From contig JAECQR010000002.1 of the NCBI GenBank assembly GCA_015999765.1, forward strand, positions 253,768 through 317,767: a stretch of DNA of 64,000 nt. Direction: 5' to 3'. Shown here piece after piece: positions 26,991 through 35,406 of this stretch. This stretch comes from Flavobacteriia bacterium. Its GTDB lineage: Bacteria; Bacteroidota; Bacteroidia; Flavobacteriales; Weeksellaceae. The notes under the pieces are model-generated. The model saw nothing but the letters and a program-made list of their open reading frames with translations. It ran no database searches and was not told the DNA's origin. Position numbers and translations under genes: made by a program. Every line of letters starts with the position of its first letter. Position 1 is the first letter of the stretch.

Positions 26991-28160
26991 ATGAGCATTT
27001 TCAATAATACCCAAATTGCCTTTGCAGACAAGACCGACGCTCAACTCCGCAAGGCGTACTGGATGTTTAAAGCTATAGAGCAGCCCGTTGTTACAAAGTT
27101 TGGCATCTCGGTTCTCAATTTTACTGTAGAGAAAAATTTTCCTTTTGTGACCGGAGTTGTTAAACAAACTTTGTTTGAGCAGTTTTGTGGCGGCGAAACC
27201 CGTGAGCAAAGCATGAAAGTAGTAAAGCAAATGTTCAAACGGCACGTAGGAAGTATATTTGATTATGCCATTGAAGGAAAAGCTGAAGAAAGTGTTTTTG
27301 ATGAAACCTGCGAAGAAATCAAACAGAATATAAAATTTGCAGAAGGTAATCCAGCGATTCCGTTTGTAGTGTTTAAGCCAACAGGTTTCGGAAGAATCGA
27401 AATCTATGAGGAAGTGGGTAAGAAAGTAGAATTGACGACCTCTCAGAAAGAAGAATGGGCGAAAGTGGTGAAGAGATATGAGGAGGTTTGTCAGATGGCT
27501 TATGACCGGAATGTGGTTCTGATGATTGATGCAGAAGACAGCTGGATGCAGGATGCGACCGATGATTTGGTGAATGAAATGATGGAGAAATTCAACAAAC
27601 AGAAAGCCATTATCTGGAATACCATCCAAATGTACCGCACTGGCAGAATGGAATATCTTGCTGAAGATTTAGAACGAGCCAGAACAAAAAACTATTTCCT
27701 GGGTTATAAATTTGTTCGCGGCGCTTATATGGAAAAGGAACGCGAACGCGCAGCTGCAATGAATTATCCCGATCCGATTCAGCCTACAAAACAGGCGTCA
27801 GATGATAATTATAATGCCGCGATCGATTTCGTATTGAATAATTTAGACCGCGTTTCAGCGTTTTTTGGAACCCATAATGAGAAATCTACTGAACTCGTAA
27901 TGGATAAAATGCGGGCAATGGGATTACCACATGACCATCCGCAGATTCATTTTGGCCAGCTTTACGGAATGAGCGACAACATCACTTATTTTCTTGGCGC
28001 AGAAAAATACAATGTCTGCAAATATCTTCCTTATGGTCCGGTGAAAGATGTGGTTCCTTATCTAACGAGACGTGCGCAGGAAAACACTTCTGTGGCGGGA
28101 CAAACAGGTCGCGAACTTGGCCTAATCGACAAAGAACTGAACAGAAGAAAGGCAAAATAA
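26991..28160 (+). CDS. Proline dehydrogenase
   Basis: FAD-dependent oxidation of proline to pyrroline-5-carboxylate, the first step of proline catabolism. The 389-residue length corresponds to the stand-alone enzyme found in Bacteroidota rather than the bifunctional PutA. Seen: the TIM-barrel segments VLMIDAEDSWMQDATDDLV, YKFVRGAYMEKERERAAAM (substrate carboxylate Arg region), FFGTHNEKSTELVMDKM and IHFGQLYGMSDNITYFLG, and the C-terminal YLPYGPVKDVVPYLTRRAQENTSV with the Arg pair that binds the proline carboxylate. No P5C dehydrogenase gene is adjacent. Confidence 0.95.
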   Translation: MSIFNNTQIAFADKTDAQLRKAYWMFKAIEQPVVTKFGISVLNFTVEKNFPFVTGVVKQTLFEQFCGGETREQSMKVVKQMFKRHVGSIFDYAIEGKAEESVFDETCEEIKQNIKFAEGNPAIPFVVFKPTGFGRIEIYEEVGKKVELTTSQKEEWAKVVKRYEEVCQMAYDRNVVLMIDAEDSWMQDATDDLVNEMMEKFNKQKAIIWNTIQMYRTGRMEYLAEDLERARTKNYFLGYKFVRGAYMEKERERAAAMNYPDPIQPTKQASDDNYNAAIDFVLNNLDRVSAFFGTHNEKSTELVMDKMRAMGLPHDHPQIHFGQLYGMSDNITYFLGAEKYNVCKYLPYGPVKDVVPYLTRRAQENTSVAGQTGRELGLIDKELNRRKAK

Positions 28161-28198
28161 TAAAAGCAATACTTCTAAAATCTTATAAAAATCTTTTT

Positions 28199-28224
28199 GA
28201 ACGGGCTTTAGCCCGTTTTTTATT
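28199..28224 (+). terminator. Terminator of the proline dehydrogenase gene
   Basis: AACGGGC-TTTA-GCCCGTT followed by TTTTATT, 39 nt after the stop. Confidence 0.85.
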
Positions 28225-28236
28225 GAAGTAAATTCA

Positions 28237-28250
28237 TTGGCTTTAGCCAA
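28237..28250. repeat. Short palindrome TTGGC-TTTA-GCCAA
   Basis: Perfect 5-bp stem with TTTA loop. It shares the 10-base core GGCTTTAGCC with the terminator hairpin 30 nt upstream. Its first three bases are also the TTG of the priA promoter. Confidence 0.7.
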
Positions 28251-28267
28251 AATAAAATCTAAATTTG
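28237..28267 (+). promoter_or_regulatory. Promoter of priA
   Basis: TTG (28237-28239), 20 nt, TAAATTTG (28260-28267): a full consensus match, 43 nt upstream of the start codon. Confidence 0.75.
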
Positions 28268-28310
28268 TAATTCACTCAAAGACTTCTCACATAAAATCAG
28301 TTTACCAGCT

Positions 28311-30758
28311 TTGACCTTTGCCCAGATTATTCTCCCGCTCAATCTTAAAGGAACCTTTACCTATAAAGTTCCTGACGAATTAATCCGTAATCTGGAAGTT
28401 GGGATGAGAGTTTTGGTGTCATTTCGCGGCAAAAAGATGTATACAGGAATTGTCGCTGAAATCCATAAGAGCGAGCCCGAAAATTTCAGTCCAAAAGAAA
28501 TCATCAGTATACTTGATGATTTTCCGATTCTTCCTTCTGAGCAGATCAACTTCTGGAACTGGATCTCGGAATATTATCTCTGTAATCTTGGCGAAATTTA
28601 CCGTTTTGCGTTTCCCTCATCTTTAAAACTTGAAAGTGAAACTTATTTAAAGTTAAAGCCAAATATTACAGTCGATTTCGAAAACCTAGATGTGAATGAA
28701 ATGTATCTCATTCAGGCATTAGAAGTTCGGCATCTTATTAATGTGACCGAAATTGAAGCATTTATTCCAAAGAAAGACATCGTCAAAACCATAAAATCGT
28801 TAATCGATCTTCAGTACATCGAGATTGATGAAAAGATTGCCGAAAAGTATAAAGCCAAAGAAATCGCGTATTTGCGCGTAAATGATTCAGAACTGACCGG
28901 TAACAGTCTTCCGCAGAACCTTCTGTCGCTGAAACGTTCTCCTAAACAACAGGAAATGTTCCTTTCAATCCTCGAAAAGCAAACAGAACATCCCGAAACA
29001 CCTATCAGGAAATCTGAAATTTTCGCTGAAGGAAATTTTTCGCAGTCACAGTTAAAATCTTTAATTGAAAGAAATCTGGTTCAGGAATATTTTCTGCAGA
29101 AAGACCGAATAGAATCTTATCAGGGCGAAATCGAGGAAATTGAAAAGCTCACCGAGCAGCAGGTTCAGGCGAAGAAAGAAATTGATGATGCTTTCACTGA
29201 GGGAAAAAATGTTTTGCTGCACGGCGTTACTTCTTCGGGTAAAACTCATATTTATCTCGAAAAAATTGAAGAAACCGTTTCCGCCGGAAAAAATGTTTTA
29301 TTTCTGCTGCCTGAAATTTCTTTAACCAAACAAATCGTGCAGCGTTTAGAGAAAAAATACGGAAAACAGCTTGGTTTCTATCACCAGAAACTTACCGATT
29401 TCGAGAGGGTGGAAGTGTGGCGTCGAATTAAGAATAATGATATTAGAATCCTTATCGGAACACGTAATGCGTTGTTTTTACCTTACGAAAACCTCGGTTT
29501 AATCGTTGTTGATGAAGAACATGATTCGGCTTATAAACCGCGGGAAGTTTCGCCCTATTTCAATGCAAAAGATTCCTCACAAATCCTAGCGAAACTATAT
29601 TCGGCAAACCTGATTTTAGGTTCGGCGACGCCCTCTGTAGAATCTTATTATCTCGCCAAAAAAGATAAGTTAAGATATGTTTTTCTGGGAGAAAGATTCG
29701 GGAACGTAAAACTGCCGGAATTTGAACTCATCAACTTTAAGGAAGAACAGGATTCAAAGAAAATAATTGGCAATTTCTCTTTAAAACTCATCGACGAGAT
29801 AAAAAAAGAATTGGAGAGGAAGAAGCAGACAATGATTCTCCATAACCGCCGCGGCTACGCGAATGTGGTGGAATGTGAAACCTGCGGTTACGTAAATTAC
29901 TGTTCGAATTGTGATGTGGTGATGACGTATCATAAATTTTCCAACGAAATGAAATGTCACTATTGCGGACAAAAAGCTTCTAAACCGAAAGTATGCCCCA
30001 AATGCCATTCCGAAAATCTGAATGAAAGAGGCGTGGGAGTTGAGCAGATTCATGAAGAAGTTTCGAGGATTTTTCCTGATTCTGAAGTTGACAGAATGGA
30101 TGTAGATTCCATGCGGAAAAAGTTTGCCTATGAAAAATTATACGAGAGAATTGAAGAAGGTGAAACAGATATTATTGTGGGAACACAAATGATTTCTAAA
30201 GGTCTGGATTTCGACAATATAGAATTGGTTGCAATTCCGAGGGCAGATGCTATGCTCTACGTACAGGATTTTCGTGCAGAGGAACGCGCGTATCAATTGA
30301 TTACGCAGGTTTCGGGTCGGGCCGGACGGACTTCCGGGGAAGGAAAAATTCTGATTCAGACCTATAATCCTCAGCATGCGGTTTTTCAGTTGATAAAAGA
30401 GAATAATTCTGAAAAGATTTACGCGCATTTTCTGGAGGAAAGAAAGAAATTTCTTTATCCGCCTTTCGTGAAACTGACTATGATCGAACTGAAACACCGC
30501 CGTGAAGATAAAGTGAACCGTGCTTCGCAATTTTTAGGATCAATCTTACGAAAATATTTACCTGAAGACTGTATTTTGGGTCCGGAAAAATCACCAATCG
30601 GAAAACTCAATTTGATGTACCAGTATCAAATTCTGCTCAAACTTCCGCGCGGAAAAAAGTACGCTGAAATGAAAGGTTTGGTTTTGAAAAGTTTTGAAGA
30701 ATTCGACGAAATAACTGCTTATCAGAGTATTAAAAAGCTGATATATGTTGATTTTTAA
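28311..30758 (+). CDS. priA: Primosomal protein N' (replication restart helicase PriA)
   Basis: ATP-dependent 3'-5' DNA helicase that recognises stalled forks and reloads the replisome. 815 residues. Domains in order: the 3' DNA-binding domain (about 1-105, FAQIILPLNLKGTFTYKVP), winged helix, DEAD-like ATPase with LLHGVTSSGKTHIY (about 300-313) and VVDEEHDSAYKP, and a zinc-binding insert with eight cysteines (CETCGYVNYCSNC, CHYCGQ..CPKCHS). Then helicase C with IIVGTQMISKGLDFDNIELV and QLITQVSGRAGR, and the C-terminal domain. The start is TTG at 28311; no ATG fits, and the following residues match the family N-terminus. Confidence 0.96.
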   Translation: MTFAQIILPLNLKGTFTYKVPDELIRNLEVGMRVLVSFRGKKMYTGIVAEIHKSEPENFSPKEIISILDDFPILPSEQINFWNWISEYYLCNLGEIYRFAFPSSLKLESETYLKLKPNITVDFENLDVNEMYLIQALEVRHLINVTEIEAFIPKKDIVKTIKSLIDLQYIEIDEKIAEKYKAKEIAYLRVNDSELTGNSLPQNLLSLKRSPKQQEMFLSILEKQTEHPETPIRKSEIFAEGNFSQSQLKSLIERNLVQEYFLQKDRIESYQGEIEEIEKLTEQQVQAKKEIDDAFTEGKNVLLHGVTSSGKTHIYLEKIEETVSAGKNVLFLLPEISLTKQIVQRLEKKYGKQLGFYHQKLTDFERVEVWRRIKNNDIRILIGTRNALFLPYENLGLIVVDEEHDSAYKPREVSPYFNAKDSSQILAKLYSANLILGSATPSVESYYLAKKDKLRYVFLGERFGNVKLPEFELINFKEEQDSKKIIGNFSLKLIDEIKKELERKKQTMILHNRRGYANVVECETCGYVNYCSNCDVVMTYHKFSNEMKCHYCGQKASKPKVCPKCHSENLNERGVGVEQIHEEVSRIFPDSEVDRMDVDSMRKKFAYEKLYERIEEGETDIIVGTQMISKGLDFDNIELVAIPRADAMLYVQDFRAEERAYQLITQVSGRAGRTSGEGKILIQTYNPQHAVFQLIKENNSEKIYAHFLEERKKFLYPPFVKLTMIELKHRREDKVNRASQFLGSILRKYLPEDCILGPEKSPIGKLNLMYQYQILLKLPRGKKYAEMKGLVLKSFEEFDEITAYQSIKKLIYVDF

Positions 30759-30797
30759 CAATTTTTAACAAAATTTACCTGCTTTTGGGAGCGTTAA

Positions 30798-30819
30798 AAT
30801 ATTGTCTTTCAACAATATT
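30798..30819. promoter_or_regulatory. 8-bp inverted repeat over the dacB promoter
   Basis: AATATTGT (30798-30805), 6 nt, ACAATATT (30812-30819), a perfect dyad. It covers the -33 TTG and most of the spacer of the promoter at 30802-30830, a position where a bound repressor would block transcription. Confidence 0.5.
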
Positions 30820-30830
30820 GTATATTTTTG
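30802..30830 (+). promoter_or_regulatory. Promoter of the PBP4-like gene
   Basis: TTG (30802-30804), 18 nt, TATTTTTG (30823-30830). The predicted leader is about 76 nt before the ATG at 30911, long for this window. Confidence 0.7.
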
Positions 30831-30910
30831 ACCGTTGAAAATATGTTTTGCATTTCATATTTTCATTTTCTTAACAAAAGAGTTCAGAGATAATCAAATA
30901 ACAAAATTAA

Positions 30911-32368
30911 ATGATTAGACTAAAAAATATATTTCTTGCGCAGGCTTTCGCATTTTCAGCAATCGCATTCGGGCAAGGTACTTTCACTTCAAATTTACCC
31001 CAAACTTACGACAACCGGCCAAGCAGTACCGTTAAGGATTTCAGCTCTTCTGAAAAATTAATGAGTGCGAAGGAACTGGTGGATATCAACATCAATTCTA
31101 TGATGAATGATCCGGTTCTTCGTAACGCCAATTGGGGATTTGTAATTTACGACCCGAAAACCAGAAAAGTGGTAAGTTCATACAACGAGTATGCCTCGCT
31201 GATTCCTGCTTCTACCACCAAATTGTTAACAACCGATACAGCAGTAAGTCTGCTGGGAGAAAATTTCCGTTGGATCACGCAACTTGAATATTCAGGAGAC
31301 ATTGATGAGAACGGTAATCTCCAGGGTAATTTATATATTGTAGGCAGTGGTGACCCGTCTTTAGGTACAAATAAGGCCGGTGCTTCGTCGTATTCTGCAA
31401 TTGTTTCAGACTTTATTGCAGCTATTTCTGAAAAGGGAATTAAAAAGATTAACGGCGATATCATCATTCAAACCGGAGTTTTCAAAGTAAATAAAACTCA
31501 GAAACTTCCGGAAAATATTGTGTGGCTGGAGAACGGAAATTACTATCTGCCAGCCGGTTCCACTTATGAAATCAATCCGCAGAATGAAAGGCTCATTGCA
31601 AAACCGGCAAATCCTTTTGCGGAAAATAAAAACTTCTATTACATCTCTCCTTATATAAAGCAGATGGTTTATGCTGACAAATTTGATGGAGTAGGCCTAA
31701 CTACCAAAGTTGCTGATCCGCCGGCATATCTGGCAAATTCTTTAAGAAGCACCATGGTTAAAAGAGGTGTGGGAATAACAGGAAAAGTGGTGACACGAAC
31801 AGCAGAGCTCAATCCAGAAAAACGCACAACGATAACTAGTTACCAATCACCAACTTTAGCAGACATTATTTACTATACGAATCAAAGAAGTGATAATGCA
31901 TTGGCAGAAGCTACGTTGCGAATGGTTGGTTTTCAGAAAAAAGGCGATCAGACTTTAGAATCCGGAAGAAGTGTTGTAGTTGAACATTTGAAGGCAAATG
32001 CATTCGAAACTGACGGATTAAATTATATGGATGGCAGCGGACTTTCCCGGAATAATCTGGTTACTCCGATTTCTCAGGTAAAATTCTTAACCAACATCAT
32101 GGATGAGAAATATTATAAAACATATTTTGAGTCACTTCCAATCGCAGGACAAACCGGAACTTTGAAGAGCATGTTTAACGGTGAAGGAAACGGACAGATT
32201 TTTGCAAAAACAGGAACTTTAAATAAAGTGAAAACCTTAGCGGGTTACATGAAAACCCATTCAGGAAAAACATTGGTATTCTCTCTACTGATCAATAATT
32301 ATGCAGGTTCCGTGGATCAGGTAAAAAACAGAATGGAACAAATTCTTCAGCCTGCGCTAAATCTGTAA
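30911..32368 (+). CDS. dacB: D-alanyl-D-alanine carboxypeptidase/endopeptidase, PBP4 type
   Basis: Periplasmic S13-family penicillin-binding protein that trims peptidoglycan stem peptides or cross-links. 485 residues with signal peptide (about 1-21, ending AFGQ). The three active-site motifs are present: S101-T-T-K104 in LIPASTTKLLTT, SDN in TNQRSDNALAEATL and KTG in FAKTGTLNKVKTLAGYM. The long insertion between SxxK and SDN (about 105-330) is the extra domain of class C low-molecular-mass PBPs. Gene symbol by similarity of architecture. Confidence 0.94.
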   Translation: MIRLKNIFLAQAFAFSAIAFGQGTFTSNLPQTYDNRPSSTVKDFSSSEKLMSAKELVDININSMMNDPVLRNANWGFVIYDPKTRKVVSSYNEYASLIPASTTKLLTTDTAVSLLGENFRWITQLEYSGDIDENGNLQGNLYIVGSGDPSLGTNKAGASSYSAIVSDFIAAISEKGIKKINGDIIIQTGVFKVNKTQKLPENIVWLENGNYYLPAGSTYEINPQNERLIAKPANPFAENKNFYYISPYIKQMVYADKFDGVGLTTKVADPPAYLANSLRSTMVKRGVGITGKVVTRTAELNPEKRTTITSYQSPTLADIIYYTNQRSDNALAEATLRMVGFQKKGDQTLESGRSVVVEHLKANAFETDGLNYMDGSGLSRNNLVTPISQVKFLTNIMDEKYYKTYFESLPIAGQTGTLKSMFNGEGNGQIFAKTGTLNKVKTLAGYMKTHSGKTLVFSLLINNYAGSVDQVKNRMEQILQPALNL

Positions 32369-32393
32369 TATTTAAATAAATAACGAATTACTT

Positions 32394-32425
32394 AACCTTT
32401 CAATAATTATTGAGAGGTTTTTTTT
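32394..32425 (+). terminator. Terminator of dacB
   Basis: AACCTTTCAATAA / TTATTGAGAGGTT (one G-T pair) followed by eight T. Confidence 0.88.
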
Positions 32426-32449
32426 AACTTTAGCGAAAAATTTAGCTAA

Positions 32450-34384
32450 ATGAAAAAACTTTATGTAATACTGGTTGCATTGATCTGCACGCAGGTTTCC
32501 GCTCAGAAAAATGAAGAAGCCGAACGCAAAAGTATGATTAGCAATGAACTTCTGAAGTATTCGAAAATGATTGATTATAACGTGAATCCCAATACGTTGA
32601 ATTATGATTTAAAATACCAGCGGCTCGAACTTCAGTTGGATCCTGCACAGCAGTTCGTAAGCGGCACCGTTACCAGTCATTTTATTCCGAACCAGAATAT
32701 GGCAAGTATTTATTTTGATCTGTCCGATGTTCTTACCGTTTCAGAAGTGAAGTATCATGGGAACAACCTTCCTTTCACGCAGCTCAGTACTAAAGAGGTT
32801 AAAATTGATTTCCCGGCAAATATAGCGGCAGCAACCCTCGATTCACTTTCGATTAAATATTCCGGCGCACCAGGTACAGGTGGTAGCGCAGGAGATGCTT
32901 TCACTATATCAACTCAGGGTGGGGTACCTGCTCTATATACTCTTTCTGAGCCATACGGTGCGCAGGAATGGTTTCCGACCAAACAAAGCCTCAATGACAA
33001 AATTGAAAAAGTTGATATTAAGATCAATACCCCCTCACAGTACAATGTGGCTTCCAATGGGAAACTTATTTCGGAAACACTTTTAACCGGAGGCAGAAAA
33101 CTCACTTACTGGCAAACAAATTATGCGATTCCGGCTTATCTCATTGCTTTAGGGATTACGAATTACACGAAACTGAATGATACTATGGGAAATCCACCTT
33201 TTCCTTTTGTAAATTATCTGTATCCTTCGACCACATCAAATGGTACAATCATGTCCAATATTGAATGGACCAAAACCGTTATGGATACCTTTGAACAGTA
33301 TTTCGGTCCGTATCCTTACAGAAATGAAAAATATGGACACATGCAATTTGGCTGGGGAGGCGGTATGGAACATGCGACCATGTCTTCTATGGGTTCGTGG
33401 GGAAGAGGCATTATCGCACATGAACTCGCCCACCAGTGGTTTGGCGATAAAGTTACCTGCGGTGCCTGGAACGACATTTGGCTTAATGAAGGATTTGCGA
33501 CTTTTGGTGAGCATCTTGCCAACGAAAAATTACTCATGACCAATTCTCAGTTTTTAGGGTATCTCGGTTCTGAAATGAGCTATATCACCAGCGCAGCGGG
33601 AGGAAGTGTATATGTCGCTGACAGCAACCTGGGCAATACCGGCGCAATTTTCAGCGGACGGTTGAGCTATTCCAAAGGAGGTTATATCGTAAGAATGATA
33701 AAATGGATATTGGGCGATGACGTCTTTTATTCCGCTATTAAGGATTACCATTCCAGGCCGGAGCATGCCTATGGATATGCCAAAACAGCAAATCTTAAAA
33801 ATTCCCTTCTTCTGTCAACAGGTAAAGATTTTACCGAATTTTTTAATGACTGGGTTTATGGTCAGGGCCACCCGACTTATCAAATCCGCTGGAATCAGAC
33901 TTCAGACCAGATGTTAAGATTCAGGGTCAGCCAGACCAGAAGTCACTCTTCAGTTAGTTTCTTCGAAATGCCATTGCCTATAAAGGTAAATGGAACAGGC
34001 GGTCAGGTAGCTTATCTAATACTCGATAATACCTTTAATAATCAGACTTTTGCGAATCAGGTGAATTTTCCTGTGGCATCAGTACAGTTCAATTACGAAA
34101 ATCAGATTATCCAGAGAAATTCGACGGTAAGTAAAGATGCAACGATCCTTGCAGTGAATGATAATACAAAAGATGCTATTAAGATATATCCCAATCCTGT
34201 AACTGATAAACTATCGGTTTTAGGAATAGGTAAAAATCAGCAATATGGTATTTACAGTGTAGATGGCAAGTTGGTTAAAATGGGTAGATTTGTAGAGGGG
34301 AAAACGGTTGAAGTCCATGAACTTCCAAAAGGTGTTTACCTTCTGAAAATCGAAAATCAGAATCTCAAATTTATTAAAGAATAA
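32450..34384 (+). CDS. Secreted M1 family aminopeptidase with type IX sorting domain
   Basis: A 644-residue zinc aminopeptidase exported first by Sec (signal peptide MKKLYVILVALICTQVSAQ) and then by the type IX system. The M1 N-terminal beta domain spans about 45-230 and the exopeptidase-type metal site is HELAH (324-328) with E347 in NEGF. The usual GAMEN substrate motif reads GGMEHATMSS here: Asn is replaced by His after ME. The C-terminal ~75 residues (KIYPNPVTDKLSV, IYSVDGKLVKMG, LPKGVYLLKIENQNLKFIKE) are a type A T9SS sorting domain. It lacks the large helical C-terminal domain of PepN and is probably a surface or secreted nutritional peptidase. Confidence 0.93.
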   Translation: MKKLYVILVALICTQVSAQKNEEAERKSMISNELLKYSKMIDYNVNPNTLNYDLKYQRLELQLDPAQQFVSGTVTSHFIPNQNMASIYFDLSDVLTVSEVKYHGNNLPFTQLSTKEVKIDFPANIAAATLDSLSIKYSGAPGTGGSAGDAFTISTQGGVPALYTLSEPYGAQEWFPTKQSLNDKIEKVDIKINTPSQYNVASNGKLISETLLTGGRKLTYWQTNYAIPAYLIALGITNYTKLNDTMGNPPFPFVNYLYPSTTSNGTIMSNIEWTKTVMDTFEQYFGPYPYRNEKYGHMQFGWGGGMEHATMSSMGSWGRGIIAHELAHQWFGDKVTCGAWNDIWLNEGFATFGEHLANEKLLMTNSQFLGYLGSEMSYITSAAGGSVYVADSNLGNTGAIFSGRLSYSKGGYIVRMIKWILGDDVFYSAIKDYHSRPEHAYGYAKTANLKNSLLLSTGKDFTEFFNDWVYGQGHPTYQIRWNQTSDQMLRFRVSQTRSHSSVSFFEMPLPIKVNGTGGQVAYLILDNTFNNQTFANQVNFPVASVQFNYENQIIQRNSTVSKDATILAVNDNTKDAIKIYPNPVTDKLSVLGIGKNQQYGIYSVDGKLVKMGRFVEGKTVEVHELPKGVYLLKIENQNLKFIKE

Positions 34385-34387
34385 AAA

Positions 34388-34416
34388 AAAAGCCTTCATA
34401 AATGAAGGCTTTTTTG
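34388..34416 (+). terminator. Terminator of the M1 peptidase gene
   Basis: AAAAGCCTTCAT-AA-ATGAAGGCTTTTTT, a strong near-perfect hairpin with a T run. Confidence 0.9.
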
Positions 34417-34481
34417 TTTATGACTGATGCTTTCTGCGATGTAACTCCCATTATAAATAGGGTGATTTAGCGGTTGATCGG

Positions 34482-34501
34482 CTATTGGGTTTTATACTAA
34501 T
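34482..34501. repeat. 20-base match to 50821-50840
   Basis: An intergenic 20-mer (beginning CTATTGGG, ending ACTAAT) is identical to a segment inside the beta-barrel gene at 50682-51212. Flanks do not match. Confidence 0.6.
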
Positions 34502-34573
34502 TTTACATAAATATTGAAAGTATTCTCAAAATTAATACTGATCAATTAAAATTTTAACCAAAAAATTAAAGCC

Positions 34574-35404
34574 ATGAAAAATTTTGCCAAACTTGTTACG
34601 TTGTTTACGGTTGTTTTTACTACGTTATTACATTCTCAAAAAAGCGATATTGATACGGTGCTGAAGCTGAATGCGGATTTTGATAAGGCATCCCTAAGTG
34701 GAGATTTACCATTTTTCGAAAATACGCTTGCTCCAGATTTTGTTTCTTATCACCCGGATGGTTCTAAAGTGACGCGTGCAGAAGTACTCGAGCGAATCAG
34801 GAAAGAGAAAGAAAAACCTTCGTATAAATTACTAAGTGTTAAAAGTGACGATGTAAAAGTGAAAATGGACGGTAATCTGGCTTATGTAACCGGGCTTTGG
34901 AATGCATCAACCTCCGGCCTTGAAGCGGATGCGGCACCACATAACGATACAGGATTTTACAGTGCCATGTTTGAAAAAAGAAACGGTAAATGGATGATTG
35001 TTTCGGATCATTCTACTGAAAAAACTCATACTTCAGACGAATTGATGCCCTCATTGAAACAGGCAAGCGATAATTACGATAAAGCGATATCAACACAGGA
35101 TGCCCGCATGTTTGATTCACTACTTTCCGCAGAATTTACTTCTGTTAATGAAAATGGAAAAATAAGAAATAAAGCCGAAGAAATTGAGCAGATAAAATCG
35201 GCTGACCTAAAAATAACTTCAGTGAAGTCTGAGGATAAAAAGTTTAGAATTCATCGCAGTACAGCCGTAGAAACAGGTGTATTCACTGTCTCGGGGACAT
35301 ATAAAGGAAAAGCTTTTACTGATAAAGGTCGCTATACTTCCACATGGTTTTACAGCAACGGAAAATGGCAACTCGCAAGTGACCATACAAGCTTCATCAA
35401 GTAG
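34574..35404 (+). CDS. Exported protein with two DUF4440/SnoaL-like domains
   Basis: A 276-residue protein with a signal peptide (about 1-21, VVFTTLLHSQ). It has two tandem NTF2-like/DUF4440 domains: about 24-152 (LNADFDKASLSGDLPFFENTLAPDFVSYHPDG to NGKWMIVSDHSTEK) and about 160-276 (NYDKAISTQDARMFDSLLSAEFTSVNENG to NGKWQLASDHTSFIK). The two halves are clearly homologous, each ending in NGKW..(S)DH, so they arose by internal duplication. The family has a ligand-binding pocket; no catalytic role is known. The next gene, a cupin, starts 2 nt after the stop, so they are coupled and presumably act in the same periplasmic process. Confidence 0.85.
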   Translation: MKNFAKLVTLFTVVFTTLLHSQKSDIDTVLKLNADFDKASLSGDLPFFENTLAPDFVSYHPDGSKVTRAEVLERIRKEKEKPSYKLLSVKSDDVKVKMDGNLAYVTGLWNASTSGLEADAAPHNDTGFYSAMFEKRNGKWMIVSDHSTEKTHTSDELMPSLKQASDNYDKAISTQDARMFDSLLSAEFTSVNENGKIRNKAEEIEQIKSADLKITSVKSEDKKFRIHRSTAVETGVFTVSGTYKGKAFTDKGRYTSTWFYSNGKWQLASDHTSFIK

Positions 35405-35406
35405 AA

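Noticed and set aside
26985-27629. Long minus-strand open frame of 214 codons opposite the proline dehydrogenase gene
   Set aside because: Antisense shadow: the plus frame has clear family motifs, while this frame gives a His/Phe/Leu-rich product without domains.
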